Below, piece by piece: positions 1 to 6,471 of a DNA stretch of 12,777 nt (positions are counted from its first letter, which is position 1; every line of letters starts with the position of its first letter). Source of the stretch: JALOAP01 sp964632355. Lineage in GTDB: Bacteria > Chloroflexota > Dehalococcoidia > Tepidiformales > Tepidiformaceae. The position numbers and the translations under genes are program-made. Below the pieces are notes generated by a model. That model saw only the letters and a list, made by a program, of their open reading frames with translations, was not told the DNA's origin and made no database searches. The DNA lies in NCBI GenBank assembly GCA_964632355.1, contig CAZWBW010000082.1, forward strand, positions 1 to 12,777, given 5' to 3'.

Positions 1-83
1 CGCACCTCGTGGCCGTCGCGCAGGAGCGCCGCGACCGTGTGCGAGCCGACGAATCCAGTGCCGCCCGTTACTGCGATCCGCAT
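1..83 (-). CDS. NAD-dependent epimerase/dehydratase family protein, N-terminal fragment
   Basis: Only the first 27 codons are inside the window; the gene continues beyond position 1. The reading begins MRIAVTGGTGFVGSHTVAAL, a beta strand followed by the glycine-rich TGGTGFVG loop (residues 6-13) that binds NAD(P) in extended short-chain dehydrogenases acting on nucleotide sugars or related substrates. The start at 83 is supported by a GAGGTGA ribosome binding site on the minus strand (89-95) five bases upstream. It is divergent from the ABC-F gene and shares the 229-base region between them. Substrate cannot be judged from this fragment; an NmrA-like or NADH-ubiquinone-subunit-like Rossmann protein is also possible. 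Confidence 0.85.
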   Translation of the reverse strand, partial: MRIAVTGGTGFVGSHTVAALLRDGHEV

Positions 84-159
84 ATCGTTCACCTCGATGA
101 GTTATGCGCGGGGTTCTACCCGAGGTACGGAGGGAAGACAATGGGTACCCCGCCCGGTG

Positions 160-175
160 TGTGAAGTGGGTCACA
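160..175. promoter_or_regulatory. CRP/FNR-family operator-like dyad
   Basis: A perfect inverted repeat, TGTGA-N6-TCACA, which is exactly the core operator of CRP-type regulators (known for the family in other bacteria). It lies between two divergent genes. Its centre (167.5) is about 43 bases upstream of the start point predicted from the extended -10-like element at 196-204, close to the class II activator position. That a CRP-like protein binds here is inference. Confidence 0.5.
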
Positions 176-195
176 GAGCGCATGGCCGAGGCGCC

Positions 196-204
196 TGGTA
201 CGCT
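196..204 (+). promoter_or_regulatory. Candidate extended -10 promoter element for the ABC-F gene
   Basis: The sequence TGGTACGCT fits the extended -10 pattern TGnTAnnnT. No good -35 hexamer is visible 17 bases upstream; instead the CRP-like dyad occupies that zone, as in activator-dependent promoters. A transcript starting near 211 would carry the mini-ORF at 232-249 and the hairpin at 242-312. Confidence 0.3.
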
Positions 205-231
205 CGAAATACATCCTTCCGAGGTGGTCCC

Positions 232-249
232 TTGCGCAAGAACCGATAA
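232..249 (+). CDS. Possible five-codon leader peptide upstream of the ABC-F gene
   Basis: A TTG codon at 232 is preceded by a GAGGTGG ribosome binding site (221-227, four-base spacing) and opens a mini-ORF reading M-R-K-N-R before a TAA at 247-249. The stop codon lies inside the left arm of the 11-bp inverted repeat whose right arm ends at the ABC-F start. The K-N-R stretch fits the Arg/Lys-X-Arg/Lys pattern known from macrolide-dependent arrest peptides. This could be chance in a GC-rich leader; there is no direct evidence of translation. Confidence 0.3.
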   Translation: MRKNR

Positions 250-312
250 CCCTCCGCCGTCAGCGCTTTCGGAGCCAGCGGCGGCCGTCCTCTGTCTCCT
301 CGGGTTATCGGT
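242..312 (+). promoter_or_regulatory. Nested leader hairpin ending at the ABC-F start codon
   Basis: ACCGATAACCC (242-252) and its exact reverse complement GGGTTATCGGT (302-312) form a perfect 11-bp stem whose right arm ends one base before the ATG at 313. Inside it a second stem pairs CCGCCG (254-259) with CGGCGG (279-284). The right arm covers the place where a Shine-Dalgarno sequence would sit, and no clear one is visible, so the folded RNA would probably hide the start. There is no U-tract, so this looks like translational rather than transcriptional control. Confidence 0.6.
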
Positions 313-1959
313 ATGTTGCTTGCGGTTTCGGCTGCCTCGGTGGCCTTCGGACCGAAAGAGGTCCTCTCCAACGTTTCCTTTGTCCTGGATGCTGGCGACC
401 GCGCCGGGCTGGTTGGGCCCAACGGCGTGGGCAAATCGACGCTGCTGCGGGTTGTCGCGGGCGAACTGACGCCCGATGGTGGCGCGGTTTCCCTGGCGCC
501 GAATGTGACGGTGGGCTACCTCCCACAGGATCCGCCCGAACCGCCGCCCGGCACGACCGTCGAGGCCCTCGTCGCGGATGCGGTCGGTGGGCTGCGTGCG
601 CTGGAGGCCGAACTGCGCGAACTCGAAGCGGCGATGGCGTCGGCCGGGCCCGGCGATGACCTCGACGGCGTGTTCGAACGCTACGGCGAGGTGCAGGAGC
701 TCTTCGAGCGCCGCGGCGGGTACGACCTCGACTGGCGTATCGACGAGACGTTCGCGGGCCTCGGCATCGCGTGGATTCCGCGCTCGCAACCGTTCGCGAC
801 GCTGTCGGGCGGCGAGAAGTCGCGCGTGCTGCTCGCGGCGCTGCTGTTGCGCTCGCCGGACGTGTTGCTGCTCGACGAGCCGACGAACCACCTGGACTTC
901 GCCGCCATGGAGTGGCTCGAACGGTATCTCACAGGGTTCCGCGGCGCGGTCCTGGCCGTCTCGCACGACCGGCGGTTTCTGAACGCGATCGCGACGCGCA
1001 TCCTCGAACTGGAGGAGCACTCGCACACGCTCGCCGAATACGCCGGGAACTACGACGCGTTCGCGCAGGCAAGGGCCGCGGCTCGCGCCCGCTGGGAAGC
1101 CGACTACGAGCGCCAGCAGGAAGAGATCCGTGAACTTCAGCGCGCTATCCGTGTTTCGGCGCGCGAGGTGGGCCACGCCAGCCGCCGTCAGCGCGACAAC
1201 GACAAGTTCGCGAAGCACTTCTTCGGGAACCGCGTCGATGCGGCGGTGGCCCGGAACGTGCGCGCCGCCGAGGAGAAGTTGAAGCGCATCGAAGCGAACC
1301 CCATTCCGAAGCCCCCGGAACCGCTGCGCATCGAGGCCAGGTTCGACGTTCGTGCGGTCGAAGCGCCCGCGCCGATCCGGCTCGAGGGCGTGTCGAAGTC
1401 GTTTGGCGGCCGCACGGTGTTGCGGGATGTGTCGTTCGAGCTCGGGCCTAGGGCGAGGGTTGTGCTCGTGGGGCCGAACGGCGCCGGGAAATCGACGCTC
1501 CTGAGCATCATCGCCGGGCGGCTGAAGCCCGACTCAGGCGTGGTGCGCATCTCCCCGGGCGTGCGGATTGGCTACCTCGACCAGGACGCTGCGGACCTCG
1601 ACCCCGATAGTACGGTGCTCGACGCCTACCGCGAGGGGCTGACCGGTTACCTCGACGAGTTCGTGCGCGACCTGGTCCGGTTCGGGCTGCTCGCGCAGGA
1701 GGACCTGCAGAAGCGCGCCGGGCAGCTCAGCACGGGGCAGCGGCGGAAGCTGCAGCTCGCGCGGCTGATCGCGCTGCGCGCGAACGTACTGCTGCTCGAC
1801 GAACCCACCAACCACCTCTCGTTCGATGTGCTCGAAGAGTTCGAGCGGGCGCTCCTCACGTTCCCCGGGCCGGTGCTGGCGGTGTCGCACGACCGGTGGT
1901 TCCTCGAGCGCTTCAATGGCGTGAAGTGGAAGCTGGAGGATCACACGCTGCACATCTGA
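313..1959 (+). CDS. ABC-F family ATP-binding cassette protein (ribosome-associated translation or antibiotic-protection factor)
   Basis: A 548-residue protein with two tandem ATPase domains and no membrane segments, the ABC-F layout. Domain 1 has Walker A GPNGVGKST (35-43), signature LSGGE (164-168) and Walker B with catalytic Glu (184-190). Domain 2 has Walker A GPNGAGKST (387-395), signature LSTGQ (472-476) and Walker B (492-498). The interdomain linker (about 245-335) is charged and helical, as in the arm that reaches towards the P-site tRNA. After the second Walker B the D-loop reads HLSF rather than HLDF, a variant I associate with actinobacterial antibiotic-protection members. The start matches the usual ABC-F N-terminus. 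It acts in the cytoplasm on ribosomes. The leader hairpin suggests inducible expression and so favours an antibiotic-protection role over a housekeeping one; no drug class can be named. Confidence 0.93.
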   Translation: MLLAVSAASVAFGPKEVLSNVSFVLDAGDRAGLVGPNGVGKSTLLRVVAGELTPDGGAVSLAPNVTVGYLPQDPPEPPPGTTVEALVADAVGGLRALEAELRELEAAMASAGPGDDLDGVFERYGEVQELFERRGGYDLDWRIDETFAGLGIAWIPRSQPFATLSGGEKSRVLLAALLLRSPDVLLLDEPTNHLDFAAMEWLERYLTGFRGAVLAVSHDRRFLNAIATRILELEEHSHTLAEYAGNYDAFAQARAAARARWEADYERQQEEIRELQRAIRVSAREVGHASRRQRDNDKFAKHFFGNRVDAAVARNVRAAEEKLKRIEANPIPKPPEPLRIEARFDVRAVEAPAPIRLEGVSKSFGGRTVLRDVSFELGPRARVVLVGPNGAGKSTLLSIIAGRLKPDSGVVRISPGVRIGYLDQDAADLDPDSTVLDAYREGLTGYLDEFVRDLVRFGLLAQEDLQKRAGQLSTGQRRKLQLARLIALRANVLLLDEPTNHLSFDVLEEFERALLTFPGPVLAVSHDRWFLERFNGVKWKLEDHTLHI

Positions 1960-2008
1960 CTGTGAGCGAACTGTTTGATCGGTATACGAAGTCCCAATAG
2001 CCCCGACG

Positions 2009-2042
2009 TTGACCACCGATAGCGGCCGTTGATAGGGTGGTC
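2009..2042. promoter_or_regulatory. Dyad and promoter-like sequence upstream of the PAP2 gene
   Basis: GACCACC (2011-2017) and GGTGGTC (2036-2042) are perfect inverted repeats around an 18-base centre. The left arm overlaps a TTGACC -35-like hexamer (2009-2014) with a weak GATAGG -10-like hexamer (2031-2036) 16 bases on. It could be an operator over a promoter, or part of a weak terminator for the ABC-F transcript, although no T-run follows. The rest of the 1960-2124 gap shows nothing else. Confidence 0.3.
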
Positions 2043-2124
2043 GAGTAGCCCCTTTGGGAGCCGCGCGTACGAGGAGGGCGGTTTCGAAGCGTCGTAACGG
2101 CACGGTACGGCACGGGAGACGCAT

Positions 2125-2964
2125 ATGAGCATGGCGATGCACCAGGGCGGCAGCGGAAGCACCGGCTACGAGCGCCGGTGGCGGCTCGTTGCAAGCGAAA
2201 TCCTGGGCACGTCGGTCATCCTCGCTATCTACTTCCTGCTTCGGGGCATGCGGCCAGAGGACATCGACTCCTCGGTGAGCCGCAGCCTCCACCTCATTCA
2301 GTTCGAACGCCGGCTCGGCATCTTCGAAGAGGTTCGCATCCAGGAGCTCTTCCTGGAGTACGACTGGCTGATGACCATCGCGAACCTGGTGTACGCGTGG
2401 GGCCACTACCCGGTGTTGCTGGCGATCGCGCTCTGGCTGGTGGTAAAGGACCCCGTACGGTTCCGGTTCGTGCGGAACGTGATGCTGGTCTCGGCCGCGA
2501 TTGGCGTTGTCACGTACTGGCTCTGGCCTGCGGCGCCGCCCCGCCTGATGGAGCTCCACGGGTACGACTTCGGGTTTATCGATACCGTGCACGGCGAGAC
2601 GAGCAACGTGCATTACTTCCAGCCCGGGCCGTTCGTGAACAACTACGCGGCGCTGCCGAGCTTCCACTTCGGCTGGATTGCGCTCGCCTCGGCCGCCATC
2701 TGGGTGAACACGGAGAACCGCGGGGTGCGCGCAGGGGCCGTCGCCATGTCGGTCGTGATGTTCTGGGCCATCACTGTCACGGGGAACCACTACTTCTTCG
2801 ACATGATCTTCGGCGGCGTAGTGGTCGCGTTCTCGTGGCTGTTCGTGAGTGCGCTCTCCCAGCCGGAGGTCCGGAATCGGCTGCGCTCCGTGCGTGCCAA
2901 GGTGCTCCCGGTGACGGCCGGTGAGACGAAGAGCCGGGACATGGACCGCCGCCCGGTACGCTGA
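2125..2964 (+). CDS. PAP2 superfamily membrane protein (lipid phosphatase or inositol-phosphotransferase type)
   Basis: A 279-residue membrane protein with about six hydrophobic spans (roughly 24-41, 84-106, 117-135, 184-196, 204-218, 227-244). It carries the two C-terminal PAP2 signatures: ALPSFHFGW (176-184, catalytic-loop His181) and TGNHYFFD (219-226, His222 and Asp226). The APPR stretch (137-140) before them is typical of the bacterial subgroup resembling Aur1-type inositol phosphorylceramide synthases. Such enzymes transfer or remove phosphate-linked head groups at the outer face of the membrane; the exact lipid substrate is unknown. The C-terminus after residue 245 is a charged cytoplasmic tail. 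The start is supported by GGGAG (2114-2118) six bases upstream. It stands alone, with gaps on both sides. Confidence 0.88.
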   Translation: MSMAMHQGGSGSTGYERRWRLVASEILGTSVILAIYFLLRGMRPEDIDSSVSRSLHLIQFERRLGIFEEVRIQELFLEYDWLMTIANLVYAWGHYPVLLAIALWLVVKDPVRFRFVRNVMLVSAAIGVVTYWLWPAAPPRLMELHGYDFGFIDTVHGETSNVHYFQPGPFVNNYAALPSFHFGWIALASAAIWVNTENRGVRAGAVAMSVVMFWAITVTGNHYFFDMIFGGVVVAFSWLFVSALSQPEVRNRLRSVRAKVLPVTAGETKSRDMDRRPVR

Positions 2965-3031
2965 TTCGCCGACCGCCGCCACGAGCCTCGTCTACTGCCG
3001 AATTTCCCGCCTGCCGCCTGTACGTATGCGG

Positions 3032-3037
3032 TAAACT
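3032..3037 (+). promoter_or_regulatory. -10-like element TAAACT
   Basis: TAAACT sits within the nonamer GTAAACTCC (3031-3039), which recurs identically at 8499-8507 upstream of the SDR gene. It fits the TAnnnT form of a -10 box; no convincing -35 is visible. A transcript would start near 3044, leaving about 70 bases before the preferred start of the following gene. Confidence 0.35.
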
Positions 3038-3115
3038 CCCGGCCTCGTAAGGGGTGTGGAACCTTTCGCTTCGATCGACCGCCAGGATCGGGAGGCAGCC
3101 AGCCGGGGAGGCGTG

Positions 3116-4750
3116 ATGGGGCGGGACGCTGACGAGCTACGCGCTCGGGGGCTCGACATCCTGGGCCCGGCCGAGCGCCGCGTCCTCGAATACGTGCGCG
3201 AAGGTACGCTCGACGCAGAGATCGCCGTGCGGCTCGGCGTGCCCGTGGGCGACGTAAAGGATCGCGTCGCGTCGATGCTGGAGAAGCTGAACCTGCCCGA
3301 CCGCGCCGCGCTCGCCGCGTGGGACCCGTCACAGCTTCCGCCGCCGCAACCTGCCGCTGCCGACCTGGAGTTCGCCGAACTCGCGGAGAGCCCCGAACCG
3401 GCTGTTCCGTCGGTGTCGCGCCTGTCGTGGGGGCTGGACCCCGGGACGGTCGCCAGCCTCGTGGCGGTCGTGGTGTTGGCCGCGGGCGCACTCGCGTTCG
3501 TGCTCTGGCCGAAGGAGGAGGACACCCCTGCCCGCGCGAATGTCCCCGACGGGCGCCGGGAGACGGCGGCTGCGTCCGGCTCGCAGGGTTCGCCCAGCCC
3601 GACCGCGCCGCCGGCTCGCACGACGCCGGCCCCGGGCGTCACGCCAGTACGGGGGTTCGGCACGCTGCAGGAGGGTCTCCCGGTGACTCTGCCGGGAACG
3701 GTGCAGCTGCTGGTGCTGGAACCGTGCCCTCCGGTCGCTGAGCACTGCCCCGGTGGCGGGCGGCGGCTCTCGTGGGTCCACTGGACGTCGCCGGAGCCCG
3801 TTTCGTTCCCGGTCTTCGAACCCGGCGGCGAACAGCTGCTCGATACAGTCGCGTCGGCCGATGGGCGAACGGTCCTCGTGGTCACCTGTTCCGGGCGATG
3901 CACCGGGCAGGGTGACGGGCAGTGGCGCCTCCACCGTTCGCTCGATGGGGGCGCGACCTGGGAGGCCTCGCCGCCGTCGCCCCGGCCGGTCTCGATCCAG
4001 GGGTTCGCCGGGACGGACGCGATCGTACTGACGGAGACGGGCGCAACGGTATATGAGTTCGCGACCAACAGCCATCGCGAGTACCCCGGCAAGCCGCCAG
4101 AGCGCCAGTTCCACACGGCTACCGATCCCCGCTTCTCGCTCTCGGACGACGGCCGCCGTCTGCTCACGGCCGAGGGGAGCTCGGTGCTCGACCCGCGGCT
4201 CCCGCCCGGGGTGCGTATCGTGAGCTTCCTCGCGGGCGATGTCGGGGAGTATTTCGTGTTCGACGGCCAGCGGCTGTACTGGTACGTGTACGGCATGCCG
4301 GAAGCGGTGGTTGCGGTCGATGGCCCGCTGCAGCTGGTTCACCTCCTCGACCCCGGTGTGGTGCTCGCCAACGTCATGCGGGGCGGGCTGCTCGCCCCGG
4401 TGATGATCGACCTCAACATCGGCACCATGTATCCGCTCGACGAACTGGCGAAGGGCGAGATGGCGCTCATCGCGGTGCGACAGGGCTCCGCGGAGGTGAC
4501 GGTGACCGGCGCGGGCGACTGCCTGAACGTCCGGGCGGCGCCGAACACGGGCGCGCCGATTCTCGAGTGCTTGCCCGATGGGAGCCGGCTCGCACTGGGC
4601 AGTGTCGCGTTCGCCGACGCGGAGAATCCCGGGCTTCGCTGGCTGCAGGTGGGACTCCCGGATGGCCGCGTCGGGTATGCGCGCTCCGACTTCCTGACAG
4701 AACCGGCGATAGCGATTCCGACGCTGCCGAACGAATCGCGCGGGCCCTAA
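3116..4750 (+). CDS. Membrane-anchored LuxR-type HTH protein with extracytoplasmic Asp-box region and C-terminal SH3b domain
   Basis: 544 residues. Residues about 12-68 resemble a LuxR/GerE helix-turn-helix (GPAERRVLEYVREGTLDAEI, then VGDVKDRVASMLEKLNL). A Pro/Ala linker leads to one membrane span (about 109-131), then a Pro/Thr/Ser-rich stretch and an outer domain of about 290 residues containing a textbook Asp-box, SLDGGATW (275-282), which suggests a beta-propeller-like fold. The end (about 469-528, LNVRAAPNTG onward) is a bacterial SH3 domain, usually a cell-wall or ligand binder. Topology would put the HTH inside and the SH3b outside, as in ToxR/CadC-like one-component sensors. The start at 3116 is chosen because GGGGAGG (3105-3111) precedes it; an in-frame GTG at 3056 would add 20 residues. 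The target and signal are unknown. Its stop overlaps the end of the opposite-strand small membrane gene. Confidence 0.85.
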   Translation: MGRDADELRARGLDILGPAERRVLEYVREGTLDAEIAVRLGVPVGDVKDRVASMLEKLNLPDRAALAAWDPSQLPPPQPAAADLEFAELAESPEPAVPSVSRLSWGLDPGTVASLVAVVVLAAGALAFVLWPKEEDTPARANVPDGRRETAAASGSQGSPSPTAPPARTTPAPGVTPVRGFGTLQEGLPVTLPGTVQLLVLEPCPPVAEHCPGGGRRLSWVHWTSPEPVSFPVFEPGGEQLLDTVASADGRTVLVVTCSGRCTGQGDGQWRLHRSLDGGATWEASPPSPRPVSIQGFAGTDAIVLTETGATVYEFATNSHREYPGKPPERQFHTATDPRFSLSDDGRRLLTAEGSSVLDPRLPPGVRIVSFLAGDVGEYFVFDGQRLYWYVYGMPEAVVAVDGPLQLVHLLDPGVVLANVMRGGLLAPVMIDLNIGTMYPLDELAKGEMALIAVRQGSAEVTVTGAGDCLNVRAAPNTGAPILECLPDGSRLALGSVAFADAENPGLRWLQVGLPDGRVGYARSDFLTEPAIAIPTLPNESRGP

Positions 4751-4929
4751 CGCTGTTTCCGGTTGATCGCCGCGATCGCCATGCCGACCGCGATGCCCAC
4801 GAACGCGCCGATCCAGATGACGGCGCTTGTGCCGATGAAGATGCTCGCGAGGATCACGAGCAACGCGCCGATGGCGACGACGAGGTAGACCGGCCAGTAC
4901 TCCGAAAACGGTTCGTTCACGCGCCCCAT
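4747..4929 (-). CDS. Small two-span membrane protein
   Basis: 60 residues with two hydrophobic helices (about 13-31 and 35-54) and a basic C-terminus (NRKQR). Third codon positions are almost all G or C, like the neighbours, which supports real coding. It runs tail to tail with the HTH-SH3b gene and the two stop codons overlap by three bases (4747-4750), so neither has room for an independent terminator. No clear ribosome binding site precedes the ATG at 4929; a GTG three codons further on is an alternative. The first residues (MGRVNEPFSEYWPVY) resemble two-helix hypothetical membrane proteins, but no function can be assigned. Confidence 0.7.
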   Translation of the reverse strand: MGRVNEPFSEYWPVYLVVAIGALLVILASIFIGTSAVIWIGAFVGIAVGMAIAAINRKQR

Positions 4930-5030
4930 GGTACGTGATGCGGGCGCAGGCGGGTGCCGAGCGGGCAGGGGAATGCCGCTCGCCCACCGTGGAAGCGTTC
5001 GAACAGGCGCCCCCTTGGGGTGAGGTGAAG

Positions 5031-5036
5031 TATGCT
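5031..5036 (+). promoter_or_regulatory. -10-like element TATGCT before the ferredoxin operon
   Basis: TATGCT fits TAnnnT and lies 34 bases before the preferred ferredoxin start. No -35 at the standard distance. A transcript beginning near 5043 would include the GCGGAG ribosome binding site at 5058-5063. Confidence 0.3.
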
Positions 5037-5070
5037 ACCCACCGCCACTCACCCGCTGCGGAGCATCGCC

Positions 5071-5271
5071 ATGCGCATCGAAATCGACAGGGAGAAGTGC
5101 TTGCGGAGCGGACAGTGCATGTACATGCACCCGAAGCTCTTCGAAGAAGGGGAGGACGGCTACCCGATCCCATTCAGCGGCCCCGTCCCCGCGGAGCTGA
5201 AGGACGAGGCGGAGGACGCCGCCGACATCTGCCCGAGTGGCGCCATCAAGCTGATCGAATCCGACGACTGA
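5071..5271 (+). CDS. Ferredoxin with three-cysteine motif (probable [3Fe-4S], P450-partner type)
   Basis: 66 residues, beginning MRIEIDREKCLRSGQCMYMH. Cysteines at 10, 16 and 54 (the last in ICPSGAI) give the C-x5-C ... CP pattern of small single-cluster ferredoxins; the position that would hold a further cysteine in the first loop is Ser13. In this family that pattern usually means a [3Fe-4S] cluster donating electrons to cytochrome P450 or related oxygenases. The protein is acidic and soluble. The start at 5071 is preferred over an in-frame ATG at 5032 because GCGGAG (5058-5063) lies seven bases upstream and family members start just before the first beta strand. It is 17 bases upstream of the crotonase gene, so the two are probably cotranscribed. 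No P450 gene is in the window. Confidence 0.88.
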   Translation: MRIEIDREKCLRSGQCMYMHPKLFEEGEDGYPIPFSGPVPAELKDEAEDAADICPSGAIKLIESDD

Positions 5272-5288
5272 ACCGGGAAGGAGAAAGG

Positions 5289-6086
5289 ATGAACTTCCGC
5301 GATATCCGCTACGAAGTGAGCGACGGCATCGCTCGCCTCACGCTCAACAAGCCCGACCGTCTCAATGCACTGTCCTGGGGCACCTGGGCCGAAATCGAAT
5401 CTGCCATCGAGTCGGCGAACAGCGACGACGACGTGAAGGTTGTGCTCATCACCGGCGAGGGCCGTGGCTTCTCCGCGGGGACCGACCTCCAGGGCCAGGG
5501 CAGCGAGGACGAATGGCATCCGCGGCCCTACACTGGCCGCCCGGGCAAGTACCGCTCCCGGTTCCTCGGGACGGCGACCGTCTACAACTGCGTAAAGCCG
5601 ACGATCGCCGCCGTGAACGGTGTGGCGGTCGGCGCTGGCTTCTCGCTCGCGCTGGCGTGCGACATCCGCATCGCGTCCGAGGCCGCGCGGTTCAGCGCCA
5701 TCTTCGTGAAGCGCGCCATCGTTGCCGATACGGGCTGTACGTGGTTCCTCCCGCGGATTGTGGGCATGGAGCGGGCACTCGAGATGATGTACACCGGCCG
5801 CATGGTCGGCGCCGAAGAAGCGCTCCGCATCGGCCTGGTGAGCGAAGTCGTTCCCGCCGACCAGCTCGAGGCGCGCGCAACGGCGCTCGCGACGGAGATC
5901 GCCAAGGGCCCGTCGCTGGCCATCGAACTGAACAAGCGGCTCGCACACGAAGGCCTGAACCGCGGCCTCGAAGAGCAGATCGAACTCGAGCAGTTCCTGC
6001 AGCAGATCACCCACGCCTCCGAGGACGCGATTGAGGGCCGGCAGTCGTTCCTCGAGAAGCGCGAACCGGTCTTCAAGGGGCGGTAG
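5289..6086 (+). CDS. Enoyl-CoA hydratase/isomerase (crotonase) family protein, PaaG-like isomerase type
   Basis: 265 residues, the normal crotonase length. The oxyanion-hole segments are present: GFSAGTDL (60-67) and VGAGFSLALACDIRIA (114-129). Compared by eye with rat mitochondrial hydratase, both catalytic glutamates are missing: the Glu144 position is Ser119 and the Glu164 position is Phe139. However, Asp147 in VADTGCTWFLPR matches the catalytic Asp of PaaG/ECI-type isomerases. The likely reaction is therefore isomerisation of an unsaturated (or ring-epoxide) acyl-CoA rather than hydration; the substrate is unknown. The start at 5289 is set by AAGGAG (5278-5283). A much longer in-frame reading from 4935 runs through the ferredoxin gene and is not credible. 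It is the second gene of the ferredoxin operon. A heptanucleotide repeat tract begins at its stop codon. Confidence 0.9.
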   Translation: MNFRDIRYEVSDGIARLTLNKPDRLNALSWGTWAEIESAIESANSDDDVKVVLITGEGRGFSAGTDLQGQGSEDEWHPRPYTGRPGKYRSRFLGTATVYNCVKPTIAAVNGVAVGAGFSLALACDIRIASEAARFSAIFVKRAIVADTGCTWFLPRIVGMERALEMMYTGRMVGAEEALRIGLVSEVVPADQLEARATALATEIAKGPSLAIELNKRLAHEGLNRGLEEQIELEQFLQQITHASEDAIEGRQSFLEKREPVFKGR

Positions 6087-6142
6087 TGGGTAGTGCTCAG
6101 TGCTCGGTGCACAGTGCTCAGTGGGGTTCCCGGTTCCCGGGG
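6080..6142 (+). repeat. Tandem heptanucleotide repeat tract 1 (AGTGCTC then GTTCCCG units)
   Basis: Starting at the crotonase stop codon the sequence has a 7-base period: AGTGGGT, AGTGCTC, AGTGCTC, GGTGCAC, AGTGCTC (6085-6119), then AGTGGG and two GTTCCCG units (6126-6139). A looser second patch with the same period lies at 6165-6192 (GGCTGAG, TGCCGAG, TGCTTAG, CGCTGAG). It is noncoding. The layout matches tract 2 at 8183-8259, same order and same orientation, so this is a dispersed composite repeat similar in kind to the short tandemly repeated (STRR) heptamers of cyanobacteria. Confidence 0.85.
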
Positions 6143-6255
6143 AGCGCGCCGAGCAGGGTGCCGAGGCTGAGTGCCGAGTGCTTAGCGCTGAGGCAGCTCG
6201 CCCGGCCGTGCAATACCGGTCTACGCGGCGCCGCGTGATCCGCTGGACTCCGACT

Positions 6256-6284
6256 CCCCTCTCCCATCGCAGATGGGAGAGGGG
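6256..6284. repeat. Perfect 13-bp GC-rich hairpin (CCCCTCTCCC palindromic element)
   Basis: CCCCTCTCCCATC (6256-6268), loop GCA, then GATGGGAGAGGGG (6272-6284): 13 perfect pairs with a 3-base loop, followed by CCGGGGTGAGG. This resembles a palindromic intergenic element I have seen scattered in many high-GC genomes. It has no T-tract, so it is not a standard terminator, though it could act as one or as an mRNA-stabilising 3' end for the crotonase transcript. Confidence 0.75.
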
Positions 6285-6421
6285 CCGGGGTGAGGCGTGG
6301 TGGCTGGCCGGTTCCTCGGGTCACCGGTACCGCGGGCCTCTCCGCACGGCGGGTTAAATGGGCGTTCACGCCGGGCCTTGCCGATGCCAAAGTGGTCCTA
6401 TCGCAGACCCGGATTCCTCCC

Positions 6422-6427
6422 TATTCT
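6422..6427 (+). promoter_or_regulatory. -10-like element TATTCT before pdxS
   Basis: TATTCT lies 45 bases upstream of the pdxS ATG in the least GC-rich part of the gap and fits the TAnnnT form seen before other genes here. No -35 is recognisable. Confidence 0.35.
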
Positions 6428-6471
6428 GAGAACCAAAGACTACCGGGACCACCCGAGTGGAGCATTCGAGC

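Larger units (their letters stand above)
6143..6471. other. Noncoding interval upstream of pdxS
   Basis: Apart from the loose heptamers at 6165-6192, the hairpin at 6256-6284 and the -10-like TATTCT at 6422-6427, no gene is supported here. Readings through it lack ribosome binding sites and protein-like composition. Confidence 0.6.

Noticed and set aside
182..469. ATG at 182 opening a longer reading frame into the ABC-F gene
   Set aside because: No ribosome binding site, runs out of frame far into the ABC-F gene, and its product has no protein-like features.
1534..2982. 482-residue minus-strand reading frame
   Set aside because: Antisense to the ABC-F and PAP2 genes; His/Arg/Glu-rich low-complexity composition typical of a GC-rich shadow frame.
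3329..5173. 614-residue minus-strand reading frame
   Set aside because: Runs antisense through the HTH-SH3b gene and the ferredoxin; no recognisable domain, arginine-rich shadow composition.
4935..5288. N-terminal extension of the crotonase
   Set aside because: It is an out-of-frame reading of the ferredoxin gene; AAGGAG and the family N-terminus set the start at 5289.
6256..6284. Intrinsic terminator for the crotonase operon
   Set aside because: Stem is strong but there is no T-run after it and it lies 170 bases past the stop; kept as a palindromic repeat element.
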